In this document: one piece after another, positions 19,003 through 27,001 of the stretch
How positions within the stretch are numbered: the first letter of the stretch is position 1
Layout: each line of letters starts with the position of its first letter
Position numbers and translations under genes: made by a program
DNA from: Cyanothece sp. BG0011
GTDB lineage: Bacteria; Cyanobacteriota; Cyanobacteriia; Cyanobacteriales; Microcystaceae
DNA: 64,000 nucleotides
Assembly (NCBI RefSeq): GCF_003013815.1
Contig: NZ_PRLH01000004.1
Coordinates: forward strand, 1-64,000
Direction: 5' to 3'
Notes under the pieces: generated by a model
What the model was told of the DNA's origin: nothing
Databases searched by the model: none
Seen by the model: the letters and a program-made list of their open reading frames with translations, nothing else

Positions 19003-19165
19003 ATTTACTCTTTTAATGCGCTTTGTTAATAGTTTAGCAAACTATGGGGACAGGTTAGTTTTTTCAATTCATCTAAACCCTTTATTCTTACTTTAGAGAG
19101 ATATGCTAATATGATCACAATAAAGATTTAAAGTTACTACTATTTGATGGGAATTAATAACAATT

Positions 19166-19711
19166 ATGTACAGTCTTGCTAAATGGTCTGTAGAAGATTA
19201 TCACAAAATGATTGAAGCGGGAATTCTTGATGGTTGCCCCGTTGAATTAATGGCAGGAAAAATACTACAAATGAGTCCAGAAGGTCCATTACATCACTAT
19301 ATTAATCTCAGTATTGCTGAGTATCTACGCTCACTGTTAGGGAAAAAAGCTGTCATTAGCGAAGCTCATCCTATTACCTTAATAGACTCAGAACCTGAAC
19401 CAGATATTGCTGTGGTTCGTTCTCCGTCTACCTTATATTTTGATCACCATCCTTACCCCGAAGATATTTATTGGTTGATTGAAATTGCTGATAGTACCTT
19501 AAGCAAAGATTTAGGGATCAAAAAAACAATTTATGCTAATGCTAATATTCAAGAATACTGGGTCATTGCTCTGACTTCTAAAACCCTAAAAGTCTTCCAA
19601 AATCCTAAAGAAAACGATTATAAAATCAAAAAAGACTATCAAACTGGAATCATTTCTCCTTTATCATTTCCTGAAATTAATCTTTCAATTGAAACCCTTT
19701 TAGGAAAGTAA
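19166..19711 (+). CDS. Uma2 family (DUF820) putative restriction-fold nuclease, copy A
   Basis: 181 residues of the cyanobacterial Uma2 family, which has a PD-(D/E)xK nuclease fold. The pattern is W-S-V-E-D-Y-H-K-M-I-E-A-G-I-L near 8-22, SEPEPDIAVVR near 75 (the acidic site), YWLIEIADSTL near 100 (E/D site) and QEYWVIAL near 130. Cellular role is not established; the family is expanded in cyanobacteria. A paralogue lies 0.9 kb away in the opposite orientation beyond the sulfotransferase. Confidence 0.88.
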   Translation: MYSLAKWSVEDYHKMIEAGILDGCPVELMAGKILQMSPEGPLHHYINLSIAEYLRSLLGKKAVISEAHPITLIDSEPEPDIAVVRSPSTLYFDHHPYPEDIYWLIEIADSTLSKDLGIKKTIYANANIQEYWVIALTSKTLKVFQNPKENDYKIKKDYQTGIISPLSFPEINLSIETLLGK

Positions 19712-19725
19712 AAAAAATAATATCA

Positions 19726-20580
19726 ATGAGTAAGAAAAAACCGAGTTATTATAATCATAATGGCTTTTTAATGCCCATGGGATTTCCCATTGAAGGGTTT
19801 ACATCTGCCCTAAATTACCAAGCACAACCGTCCGATATTTTTCTTGTCACTTATCCTAAATGTGGCACAACTTGGACACAATATATTCTCTGGTTAATGC
19901 AACATCAAGGAGAACCTTTGTCGGCATCAGAAAAGTTAGAAACTTATATCCCTCACTTAGAAGAAGTAGGTAAAGAAACCATAGAAAACTTACCTCAACC
20001 AAGAGTTATAAAAACCCACTTTCCTTATGAGTTGACCCCTTATCATCCAGAAGCAAAATATATTTATGTGGCGAGAAATCCTTTTGATTGTGTGGTTTCT
20101 TTTTATCATCATACAAGAGGGTTTATTAAACATTATAATTTTGCCGATGGAACCTTTGATGATTTTTTTGAATGCTTTATAAGCGGAGAAGTTGACTTTG
20201 GAGATTATTTTGATCATTTACTTTCTTGGTATGAACATAAAAACGATGAAAATATTTTATTTTTGACATACGAAGCGATGAAAAATAACATCAAAATGAT
20301 AATTATAAAAATAGCAAACTTTTTAGGAGGAGATTATTTAAACTGTATAAAAAATGAACATACTCTCAATAAGATTATAATTAACAGTAGTCTAGAAAAT
20401 ATGAAAAAGGAGCAGCAGCGTTGGTCTAGTAACCGTCCTGAAAATATGCCTTCTTTTGTACGTAAAGGAGAAGTGGGAGATTGGAAAAATTATTTTTCAT
20501 CTGAACAACAGCAAAGATTAATAGATAAATTTATGATAAGAACGGCTGGAACAGATTTAAAACCTCTCTGGTTCTTTTAA
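19726..20580 (+). CDS. Sulfotransferase (PAPS-dependent)
   Basis: Transfers sulfate from 3'-phosphoadenylyl sulfate to an unknown acceptor. TYPKCGTTW at residues 42-50 is the 5'-phosphosulfate loop. YVARNPFDCVVSFYHH near 114-129 is the 3'-phosphate site, with Arg117 and Ser125. KGEVGDWKNYF near 248 is the C-terminal GxxGxxK-type nucleotide motif. 284 residues matches the cytosolic sulfotransferase family (Sulfotransfer_1). It starts 14 bases after the Uma2 gene, so the two are probably co-transcribed. The middle part is unusually Asn/Lys/Ile-rich (AT-rich codons), which hints at later acquisition. Confidence 0.93.
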   Translation: MSKKKPSYYNHNGFLMPMGFPIEGFTSALNYQAQPSDIFLVTYPKCGTTWTQYILWLMQHQGEPLSASEKLETYIPHLEEVGKETIENLPQPRVIKTHFPYELTPYHPEAKYIYVARNPFDCVVSFYHHTRGFIKHYNFADGTFDDFFECFISGEVDFGDYFDHLLSWYEHKNDENILFLTYEAMKNNIKMIIIKIANFLGGDYLNCIKNEHTLNKIIINSSLENMKKEQQRWSSNRPENMPSFVRKGEVGDWKNYFSSEQQQRLIDKFMIRTAGTDLKPLWFF

Positions 20581-20588
20581 ATCATTGA

Positions 20589-21143
20589 CTATTCTAAAGC
20601 TATTAATTTTTTAACATCAATTTCTGCTTTTGGAAAAGCAAGGGGAGAAATTTTGCCTTCTTGATAGGTTTTAGTTATGGTGTAATCACTTTCCTGGGGA
20701 TTTTGAAAGACATATAATATTTTATTGTTAATATCAATTACCCAGTATTCAGGAATATCAAATTTAGCATATAAAGTCTTTTTATCAATTAAATATTTTT
20801 TTAGGGTACTGTCTGCAATTTCAATAATCCAATAAATATCTTTAGCATAGGGATGACGATTAAGATATAAAGTATCAGGAGTACGTACAATAGTAATATC
20901 TGGTTCAGGTTCTGAATCTAATAATGTAATGGGATGAGCTTCCATCACTTCGGCTTTATTTGCTAGAATTGATCGTAAATATTTGACCCCTCGATGATTC
21001 AAAAAACGATGAAAGCTTCCTTCAGGACTCATTTGAATAATTTCCCCTGCTATTAATTCTACATGACGATCATCGAGAATTCCTGCGTCAATCATGCGGT
21101 GATAATCTTCGACTGTCCATTTAACTAAAGTGTATGTAGTCAT
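20589..21143 (-). CDS. Uma2 family (DUF820) putative restriction-fold nuclease, copy B
   Basis: 184 residues from the ATG at 21143 (MTTYTLVKWTVEDYH). An upstream in-frame start at 21191 adds 16 residues without family similarity. SEPEPDITIVR and IYWIIEIADSTLKK carry the acidic nuclease-fold residues, and EYWVIDI follows. It is clearly a paralogue of the copy at 19166 (for example the shared EDYH-MI-AGILD and IQMSPEGS segments). It is convergent with the sulfotransferase, with eight bases between. Confidence 0.88.
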   Translation of the reverse strand: MTTYTLVKWTVEDYHRMIDAGILDDRHVELIAGEIIQMSPEGSFHRFLNHRGVKYLRSILANKAEVMEAHPITLLDSEPEPDITIVRTPDTLYLNRHPYAKDIYWIIEIADSTLKKYLIDKKTLYAKFDIPEYWVIDINNKILYVFQNPQESDYTITKTYQEGKISPLAFPKAEIDVKKLIALE

Positions 21144-21276
21144 ATCATTAAAATTGAGAGAAGGGGTTAATAAAAATAGTATTTCTTTCACTCTATAATA
21201 ATAAAGATTAATAAAAACAAATTCCCATATTGCTACACATTGTTATCCTGTTTAACTACCGAACGGTTGTAAAATT

Positions 21277-21867
21277 ATGCTTTGGCCATATAAAACCCCT
21301 GGTATTCCTGATGATCTCTTTGAACGGTTACCAGGTATTCCCCTCAGTAAACGAGAAGTGCGTTTACTACTCATTTCTGCCTTAAGATTAAAACCAGACT
21401 CAGTTTTGTGGGATATTGGCGCAGGAACCGGAACCATACCCGTTGAAGTGGGGTTATTGTGTCCCGATAGTCAGATTATTGCCGTAGAACGAGATAAAGA
21501 TATTGTTAATCTCATTCGTCGTAACTGCGATCGCTTTGAAGTCCAAAATGTAAAGATTCTTGAAGGACAGGCCCCCGACTGTTTTAACCAGTTAGACCCC
21601 TTACCCGATCGCGTTTGCCTAGAAGGAGGGCGACCCATCAAAGAGATTTTAACGGAAGTTTGGCAACGATTAAAGCCCGAAGGACGGCTAGTGGCCACTG
21701 CTTCTAACCTAGAAAACCTTTATCTGATTTCAGAGGGGTTAGCAGCCCTACAAGCGCGGAATATAGAGGTAGTACAAGGGGGGGTGAATCGGTTAGAAAC
21801 CAAAGGCATCTATCAAACCTTAGCCGCCGTTGATCCCATTTTTATTCTCAGTGGTGAAAAATTTTAA
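21277..21867 (+). CDS. cbiT: Cobalt-precorrin C15-methyltransferase, decarboxylating subunit
   Basis: A SAM-dependent methyltransferase of the corrin ring in the anaerobic cobalamin route. The N-terminus WPYKTPGIPDDLFERLPGIPLSKREVR is characteristic of CbiT. WDIGAGTGTIPVE near 47-59 is the SAM loop, and VERDKD and RVCLEGG follow. 196 residues fits a stand-alone CbiT rather than the fused CobL. The partner CbiE is not adjacent. cobO lies 14 kb away. Confidence 0.93.
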   Translation: MLWPYKTPGIPDDLFERLPGIPLSKREVRLLLISALRLKPDSVLWDIGAGTGTIPVEVGLLCPDSQIIAVERDKDIVNLIRRNCDRFEVQNVKILEGQAPDCFNQLDPLPDRVCLEGGRPIKEILTEVWQRLKPEGRLVATASNLENLYLISEGLAALQARNIEVVQGGVNRLETKGIYQTLAAVDPIFILSGEKF

Positions 21868-22067
21868 CGAGAATACCTCTGAGCAAACATTCACTAACCT
21901 ATTGGTATAGTTAAGATAGTTGAGTCTTTTGTATGCTAAGAAAAGAGGCGATTACTATAAATTCTCGAAAATTTCTAGAATAAAGGACAAGAAATTTGTT
22001 AACCTTTCATAAGGAATCCTTAATGTTTTTGCCTTGTGACTCCTCACCTTACTCTTTTTCTATTGTT

Positions 22068-22955
22068 ATGCCTTGGACTCGAATTATTACGGCCATTGTC
22101 GCCATTGTCTTTGCCTTAGGGATGTTAATTATTGGGGGGTGGTACTTCACCCTCGGACTCTGTGTGATCGTTTTTTTAGGACAACTGGAGTATTTCCAGT
22201 TAGTTAGGGCCAAAGGGATCGCCCCGGCCGCTAAAACAACTCTCGTGGTGTCTCAAATCCTGCTGATCAGTTCGGCGATCGCTTCACCCCTAACGGATGC
22301 GTTATTCCCCTTAACGGGGGCTTTAATTTGTTTTTACCTCTTATTTCAACCCAAACCAGCCACTATCGCTGATATTTCTACCTCGGTATTAGGGTTATTT
22401 TATGGCGGATATTTACCCAGTTATTGGGTAAGATTACGAGTAGGCTTTGCCCATACGGCCCCAACGGTTAATGTGGCCAGTATTAATTTACCCCTGATGG
22501 GTTACTGGCCTGAATCGTGGAACGAACCGAAATTATTTCCCCCGGCTTTAACCGTCACCTGTTTAGCCTTTGGTTGCATTTGGGCTGCGGATATTGGGGC
22601 TTATATTATGGGAAAATGGTTAGGGAAAACTCGCTTATCGGATATTAGTCCTAAAAAAACAGTGGAAGGGGCATTTTTTGGCTTATTAGGCAGTGTTCTC
22701 ATTGGAGAAATTGGGGCTTGGTATTTAGAATGGCCCTATTGGTATGTAACCGGAATGATTTTAGGGGTATTAATTGGTATTGTGAGTTTATTGGGTGATC
22801 TCACTGAATCGATGATGAAACGGGATGCCGGAGTTAAAGATTCGGGTCAATTAATTCCGGGTCATGGTGGTATTTTAGATAGAACCGATAGTTATGTGTT
22901 TACGGCCCCATTAGTCTATTATTTTGTTACTTTATTCTTGCCATTGTTGCAATAG
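22068..22955 (+). CDS. cdsA: Phosphatidate cytidylyltransferase
   Basis: Makes CDP-diacylglycerol from phosphatidate and CTP for phosphatidylglycerol synthesis. There are about eight membrane helices. The C-terminal signature is present: GDLTESMMKRDAGVKDSG then PGHGGILDRTDS. The ATG at 22068 (MPWTRIITAI) gives 295 residues, the family length. An ATG at 22023 with AAGGA before it would add 15 residues and is an alternative. The last codons overlap the 3' end of the convergent Mut7-C pseudogene. Confidence 0.93.
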   Translation: MPWTRIITAIVAIVFALGMLIIGGWYFTLGLCVIVFLGQLEYFQLVRAKGIAPAAKTTLVVSQILLISSAIASPLTDALFPLTGALICFYLLFQPKPATIADISTSVLGLFYGGYLPSYWVRLRVGFAHTAPTVNVASINLPLMGYWPESWNEPKLFPPALTVTCLAFGCIWAADIGAYIMGKWLGKTRLSDISPKKTVEGAFFGLLGSVLIGEIGAWYLEWPYWYVTGMILGVLIGIVSLLGDLTESMMKRDAGVKDSGQLIPGHGGILDRTDSYVFTAPLVYYFVTLFLPLLQ

Positions 22956-23162
22956 TCAAGCTGAGTGAGTTGTTTAATGAATGTTTCTAACTTAGGATAA
23001 TGGGAACCTTTCCAATAAACTTGCTCACATTCAGTACATTGATAAAATTATGGAGGGATTTCCTTTTACCCAATGGGTTAGGGGTTTTTGTTTTTGGTGA
23101 GTGGGTAAAAAGTCATTTAAAGAACCATAAAATCGAAAATTGACAGGATATAATTCAACCAT
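22919..23162 (-). pseudogene. Remnant of a Mut7-C RNase-domain gene with its middle deleted
   Basis: The minus strand begins ATG-V-E-L-Y-P-V-N-F-R-F-Y-G-S-L-N-D-F-L and runs to THWVKGNPSI, like the N-terminal ubiquitin-like part of the cyanobacterial Mut7-C proteins. About 40 codons in, it reaches a stop. In the next frame the C-terminal zinc-ribbon end appears: QCTECEQVYWKGSHYPKLE...KQLTQLDY. The central roughly 180 residues, including the nuclease domain and the first CxxC, are missing. The gene is dead. Confidence 0.75.
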
Positions 23163-23208
23163 TTTTATTCTTTGCTAAATAATTATAACCAATACTTTTT
23201 TTTGACTA

Positions 23209-24252
23209 CTAATTATATTTTACCCCTAATCCGGGTAAATGACTAAGCATTAATTTTCCTTCTTTTAAGATTACTCCTTGAAAGGGATCATCAATCAAGT
23301 TTAAATGACTATCTAAGTCTAAATAGTCTGCATAAGCAGCTAAATGAGTCATGGCGGTATTGGCTAAACCACTATCAGAATAACAACCATACATGACTTG
23401 TAATTTACAGACTTTTGCAATGGAAATCATTCGCATCACTTCAGTTAATCCTCCGGCTTTCATTAGTTTAATATTAATGCCATGAATATAAGGAGAAAGT
23501 TTGATAATATCGTGACTATTAAAACAACTTTCATCAACGAAAATAGGTAACGGCGATCGCTCATATAAACTAGGTAAATTGCCTTCATCTCCTACATTTA
23601 AAGGTTGTTCTATATATTTAACATTTTGTTTTTTTAACCAGTCACTCATATGGATAGCCTCTTTTAACGTCCATCCTCCATTGGCATCTACTGTTAAAGG
23701 AAGATGAGGGGTTTCTTTACGGATGGCTAAAATCATGGCTTTATCTGCCTCTATTCCCTCTGGAGAACCTAACTTAATTTTTAATAGGTTAACTTCCATA
23801 AAATCAAGCCAATTTTTAACTCTTTTGACTGCATTTTCTGGGGAACTAATACCAATGGTAACCGAAGTAGAAAATAAGCGATCGCCGTTTAATCCCCATA
23901 GTTTCCATAGCGGCAAATTGACCTTTTTTCCTAACCAATCATATAAAGCAGTATCAATAGCAGCCCGAAGAGAGGAATTAAGATTATTGTCTAATAAAAC
24001 TATTTCTATTTCTTGTCTTTCTAAAGGATGAAATTTTGATAAACTCGGAATAATTTGTGTTAATTCTTGTTGTAATTGCTCCCTATTTATTTTATTTCCT
24101 TTAACCACAGAAAAAGGAGACGCTTCTCCCCATCCTTCAATTCCGTCTGACTCGATTTTTACCCATAAATTAGTATTACTAGCGGTGGTTCCCCGACTAA
24201 TGGTTAACGGAAAACGTTTATGAACAGTAAACGGTTGAATAGTTAGACGCAT
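23209..24252 (-). CDS. Enolase-superfamily dipeptide epimerase
   Basis: 347 residues from the ATG at 24252 (MRLTIQPFTVHKRFPL). The open frame goes up to 24294, but those codons lie in a palindromic repeat. The muconate-lactonizing subgroup pattern is clear: LLKIKLGSP (KxK), LTVDANGGW, YIEQPL and FVDESCF supply the metal ligands, and INIKLMKAGGL is the opposite catalytic lysine. This fits L-Ala-D/L-Glu or a related dipeptide epimerase for peptidoglycan peptide recycling. An o-succinylbenzoate synthase role is less likely. Confidence 0.88.
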   Translation of the reverse strand: MRLTIQPFTVHKRFPLTISRGTTASNTNLWVKIESDGIEGWGEASPFSVVKGNKINREQLQQELTQIIPSLSKFHPLERQEIEIVLLDNNLNSSLRAAIDTALYDWLGKKVNLPLWKLWGLNGDRLFSTSVTIGISSPENAVKRVKNWLDFMEVNLLKIKLGSPEGIEADKAMILAIRKETPHLPLTVDANGGWTLKEAIHMSDWLKKQNVKYIEQPLNVGDEGNLPSLYERSPLPIFVDESCFNSHDIIKLSPYIHGINIKLMKAGGLTEVMRMISIAKVCKLQVMYGCYSDSGLANTAMTHLAAYADYLDLDSHLNLIDDPFQGVILKEGKLMLSHLPGLGVKYN

Positions 24253-24284
24253 ACAATTAATTAAACCTCTTAATGGAATAGGAT

Positions 24285-24312
24285 GTAGGGGCATAATATA
24301 TTATGCCCCTAC
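24285..24312. repeat. Perfect 28-base palindrome
   Basis: GTAGGGGCATAATA is followed directly by its exact reverse complement, then CAATTTTTAT. A cousin with the same GTAG...CTAC ends is at 51917-51946. It is a dispersed cyanobacterial palindromic repeat lying just upstream of the epimerase start. Confidence 0.8.
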
Positions 24313-24486
24313 CAATTTTTATTGTCACGCTTATTGCAATTTGCTGTAAGCTAAATTAGAAATTTAGAGTTGAAAGATTATTAATGAGAAAATAGCATTG
24401 TATTTCAACAATTTCATCAAGCTTTGAGCTTATCTTGAACTCAGTTTAATATATAATCGATAGAGAAATCTGATAAAGGAGAATAA

Positions 24487-25005
24487 ATGGACATAAAAGG
24501 GTTAATTCGTGATATTCCTGACTTCCCTAAACCTGGCATTGTTTTTCGAGATATTACCACCTTACTCAGTGATGCTGAGGGCTTACGCTATACCATTGAT
24601 ACCTTAACCGAAAAATGTCAAGCTGCCAATTTATCTCCTGATTATATTGTGGGAATGGAGTCCCGTGGCTTTTTGTTTGGAGTCCCTTTAGCTTATCAAT
24701 TAAATGCAGGGTTTGTCCCTGTGAGAAAACCTGGTAAATTGCCGGCTGCCGTGCATCAGGTAGAATATGAATTAGAATATGGTACAGATAGTTTAGAAAT
24801 CCATCAAGATGCCCTAGAAAATCACCACAGTGTTTTAATTGTAGACGATTTAATGGCAACCGGCGGAACCGCCAAAGCAACAGCCGAATTATTAGAAAAA
24901 ATTGGTTGTAATGTGTTAGGATTTGCCTTTATTATTGAATTAAAAGCGTTAAAAGGTCGTCAAAAGTTGCCTGATCTTCCCATTATCAATTTAGTGGAAT
25001 ATTAA
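24487..25005 (+). CDS. apt: Adenine phosphoribosyltransferase
   Basis: Salvages adenine to AMP using PRPP. 172 residues. The N-terminus [21 protein letters not shown] is typical, then [10 protein letters not shown] and [11 protein letters not shown], with the PRPP loop [16 protein letters not shown] near 117-132. AAAGGAG lies seven bases before the ATG. Soluble, monocistronic. Confidence 0.97.
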   Translation: MDIKGLIRDIPDFPKPGIVFRDITTLLSDAEGLRYTIDTLTEKCQAANLSPDYIVGMESRGFLFGVPLAYQLNAGFVPVRKPGKLPAAVHQVEYELEYGTDSLEIHQDALENHHSVLIVDDLMATGGTAKATAELLEKIGCNVLGFAFIIELKALKGRQKLPDLPIINLVEY

Positions 25006-25175
25006 AGATGAATAATTTAATAACTAAGGAATATTTTAATCACTGTTTTGTTAAAAATTTTTCTTATGTTTGAAATAATTTGATGAGCATGAGGAGATTA
25101 TTGTAGTCAACCAACTATCAGTAATCTTAATTACTCTTGTTTCGAGAAAAAATAAAACTATCCTTGATAATTATT

Positions 25176-26225
25176 ATGACTCAAACTGTATCTCCAAAAA
25201 AAAATAACCCATTCAATAAGCTAATAAATTTCTTTGATGCTGAAACAGTTTTATATATCATTAAACGAGTTTTACAAGGATTATTGACAATATTATTAGC
25301 CTCGATGCTCAGTTTCATTATTATTCAAATTGCCCCAGGAAATTACTTAGATACCCTCAAACAAAATCCGAAAATTGCCGAAGACACCATTAAACAGTTA
25401 ACAGAGCAATTTGGCTTAGATCAACCTTGGTATGTTCAATATTGGCGGTGGTTGGTACAGGTTGTCACTGAATTAGATTTTGGCACTAGCTTTGTTTATA
25501 ATCGTTCCGTTGCCTCTTTACTAGCTGAAAGAATACCTGCAACCTTATTGTTAGCTATTTCATCTATTATCTTAACTTGGTTGATTGCTATTCCGTTAGG
25601 GATTTTAAGCGCAGTTAAACAAAGTAGTTTGACAGACAAAATTCTCAGGGTAATTAGTTATTTAGGGCAAGGATTTCCTAGTTTTATTACGGCCTTAGTG
25701 TTATTGATTTTAGCGCAATATTTATCCCCCTTATTACCCGTAGGAAATATGACCAGTTTAAACCATGCAGAATTATCTCCCATTGGTAAAATATTAGATA
25801 TTGGCTGGCACATGATCTTACCCACCATCGCTTTAAGTATTACCAGCTTTGCCGGTTTAATGCGCTTAATGCGAGGGCAAATGTTAGACGTAATGAGACA
25901 AGATTATATTCAAACCGCTAGGGCAAAAGGACTCCCAGAAGATAAAGTAATTTATGTTCATGCGTTACGCAATGCAGTGAACCCCTTAATCACCTTATTA
26001 GGATTTGAATTTGCTAGTTTATTAGGAGGGGCATTTATTGCCGAATTTTTCTTTAATTGGCCGGGGTTAGGTCGACTGGTTTTGCAGGCCGTGACAGCAC
26101 AAGATTTATATTTAGTGATGGGAAGTTTAACCATGGGTGCTACCATGTTAATCATAGGGAATTTATTAGCGGATTTATTATTAAAAGCCGTTGATCCTCG
26201 CATTAAATTAGAAAACCTAAAATAA
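25176..26225 (+). CDS. ABC transporter permease, DppB/OppB type
   Basis: A permease of the binding-protein-dependent dipeptide/oligopeptide/nickel class. From the ATG at 25176 (MTQTVSPKKNN) it has 349 residues. A first helix is followed by the periplasmic loop with APGNYLDTL and FGLDQPW, then five more helices and the ATPase-contact loop DYIQTARAKGLPEDKVIYVHALRNA near 245-270. The end DLLLKAVDPRIK is typical. No second permease, ATPase or binding-protein gene is beside it, so the system is split over the genome. Confidence 0.92.
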   Translation: MTQTVSPKKNNPFNKLINFFDAETVLYIIKRVLQGLLTILLASMLSFIIIQIAPGNYLDTLKQNPKIAEDTIKQLTEQFGLDQPWYVQYWRWLVQVVTELDFGTSFVYNRSVASLLAERIPATLLLAISSIILTWLIAIPLGILSAVKQSSLTDKILRVISYLGQGFPSFITALVLLILAQYLSPLLPVGNMTSLNHAELSPIGKILDIGWHMILPTIALSITSFAGLMRLMRGQMLDVMRQDYIQTARAKGLPEDKVIYVHALRNAVNPLITLLGFEFASLLGGAFIAEFFFNWPGLGRLVLQAVTAQDLYLVMGSLTMGATMLIIGNLLADLLLKAVDPRIKLENLK

Positions 26226-26294
26226 ATTCATTAATTAATAATGAATAAAAACCTATTGCCTATTGCCTATCATGACTAACTAATGTTATCAAAA

Positions 26295-26476
26295 GTGCAA
26301 GATATGACCGAAAAAAAGGGTTCTACGCCTCCTATTTCAAGGGGATGAAAGCGGTCGAGGGATGGCGAGGAAACCTCGCCATCCCTCGACCAAGAGAAGA
26401 AGAGTTTTCCTTGTTTCAAGCCTCCAAATTAAGGTGGATGTAATTCTAAATTCTACATTCTAAATTCTACATTCTG
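26295..26476. repeat. Intergenic repeats: dispersed motif, palindrome and 12-base tandem
   Basis: GTGCAAGATATGA at 26295-26307 is a copy of the dispersed GGTGCAAGATGTCAG motif. A hairpin GGTCGAGGGATGGCGAGG/CCTCGCCATCCCTCGACC follows at about 26354-26391. Then ATTCTAAATTCTAC is repeated in tandem at 26442-26476 up to the next start codon. An inverted motif copy lies on the far side of that gene at 26777. Confidence 0.7.
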
Positions 26477-26483
26477 ATTGACT

Positions 26484-26774
26484 ATGCTCTCACAAATTTA
26501 TTATATTGTTCGTTCAAAAACAGATGGAAAATATTTAGTAGCCCGAATTAATAAAGGGGAAGACGAAGGACCGGTGAGCTATTTATTAGTATTTCCAGAA
26601 AATTTTGAAGCCCGGAGTTATCTTAATACTCATAGTGCAGAGGTGAGCGATCGCTTTATTGTAGAATCGACCTCAGGAACCCAATTAAAAGCCATTTTGC
26701 AACGATGGGATTTTCAAGGCATTGGCTTAGTCAAAGATCCCTTAATCCCTAGAATTGAATTTTTGTCAATGTAA
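26484..26774 (+). CDS. Conserved cyanobacterial protein of unknown function
   Basis: 96 residues from the ATG at 26484 (MLSQIYYIVRSKTDGKYLVAR); a TTG two codons earlier is possible. No membrane segment or signal peptide is seen. It has an alpha/beta character with YLLVFPENFEARSYLN and VSDRFIVESTSGTQLKAIL, ending LIPRIEFLSM. I recognise the type as widely conserved in cyanobacteria but know no function. Inverted copies of the dispersed motif flank the gene (26295 and 26777). Confidence 0.75.
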   Translation: MLSQIYYIVRSKTDGKYLVARINKGEDEGPVSYLLVFPENFEARSYLNTHSAEVSDRFIVESTSGTQLKAILQRWDFQGIGLVKDPLIPRIEFLSM

Positions 26775-26776
26775 AA

Positions 26777-26922
26777 CTGATATCTTGCACTGAAACTAAT
26801 AAACTTAAAAATAATGAGAGGCTAAGCATTCAGTGTTATAAAAAGCAGTCAGTGGTCAGCATTCAGCAGTCAGTGTTATAAGAAAATAGCTGATGGCTGA
26901 TGGCTGATAGGTGAACGCTTAC
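26777..26922. repeat. Dispersed motif copy and CAGTCAG/CTGATGG palindromic repeat
   Basis: CTGATATCTTGCAC at 26777-26790 is an inverted motif copy. From 26826, GCATTCAGTGTTATAA occurs twice in part, with GCAGTCAGTGGTCAGCATTC, and faces CTGATGGCTGATGGCTGATAG at 26890-26910. Together these form a long imperfect hairpin. No gene is visible before ndhF. Confidence 0.65.
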
Positions 26923-27001
26923 AAATTCCTTAAAAAAAGTCTATAACTATAAAGTTAGCGTTATCAACTAAATAGAGAACAAATCATTTAGGCATTACCC
27001 T

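Noticed and set aside
24253-24294. N-terminal extension of the epimerase to 24294
   Set aside because: The extra codons are read from a dispersed palindrome and have no counterpart in the enolase superfamily. The ATG at 24252 begins the conserved domain.
26826-26922. CRISPR-like array
   Set aside because: The repeated CAGTCAG/CTGATGG units have no regular spacers and form a single hairpin. No cas gene is present in the window.
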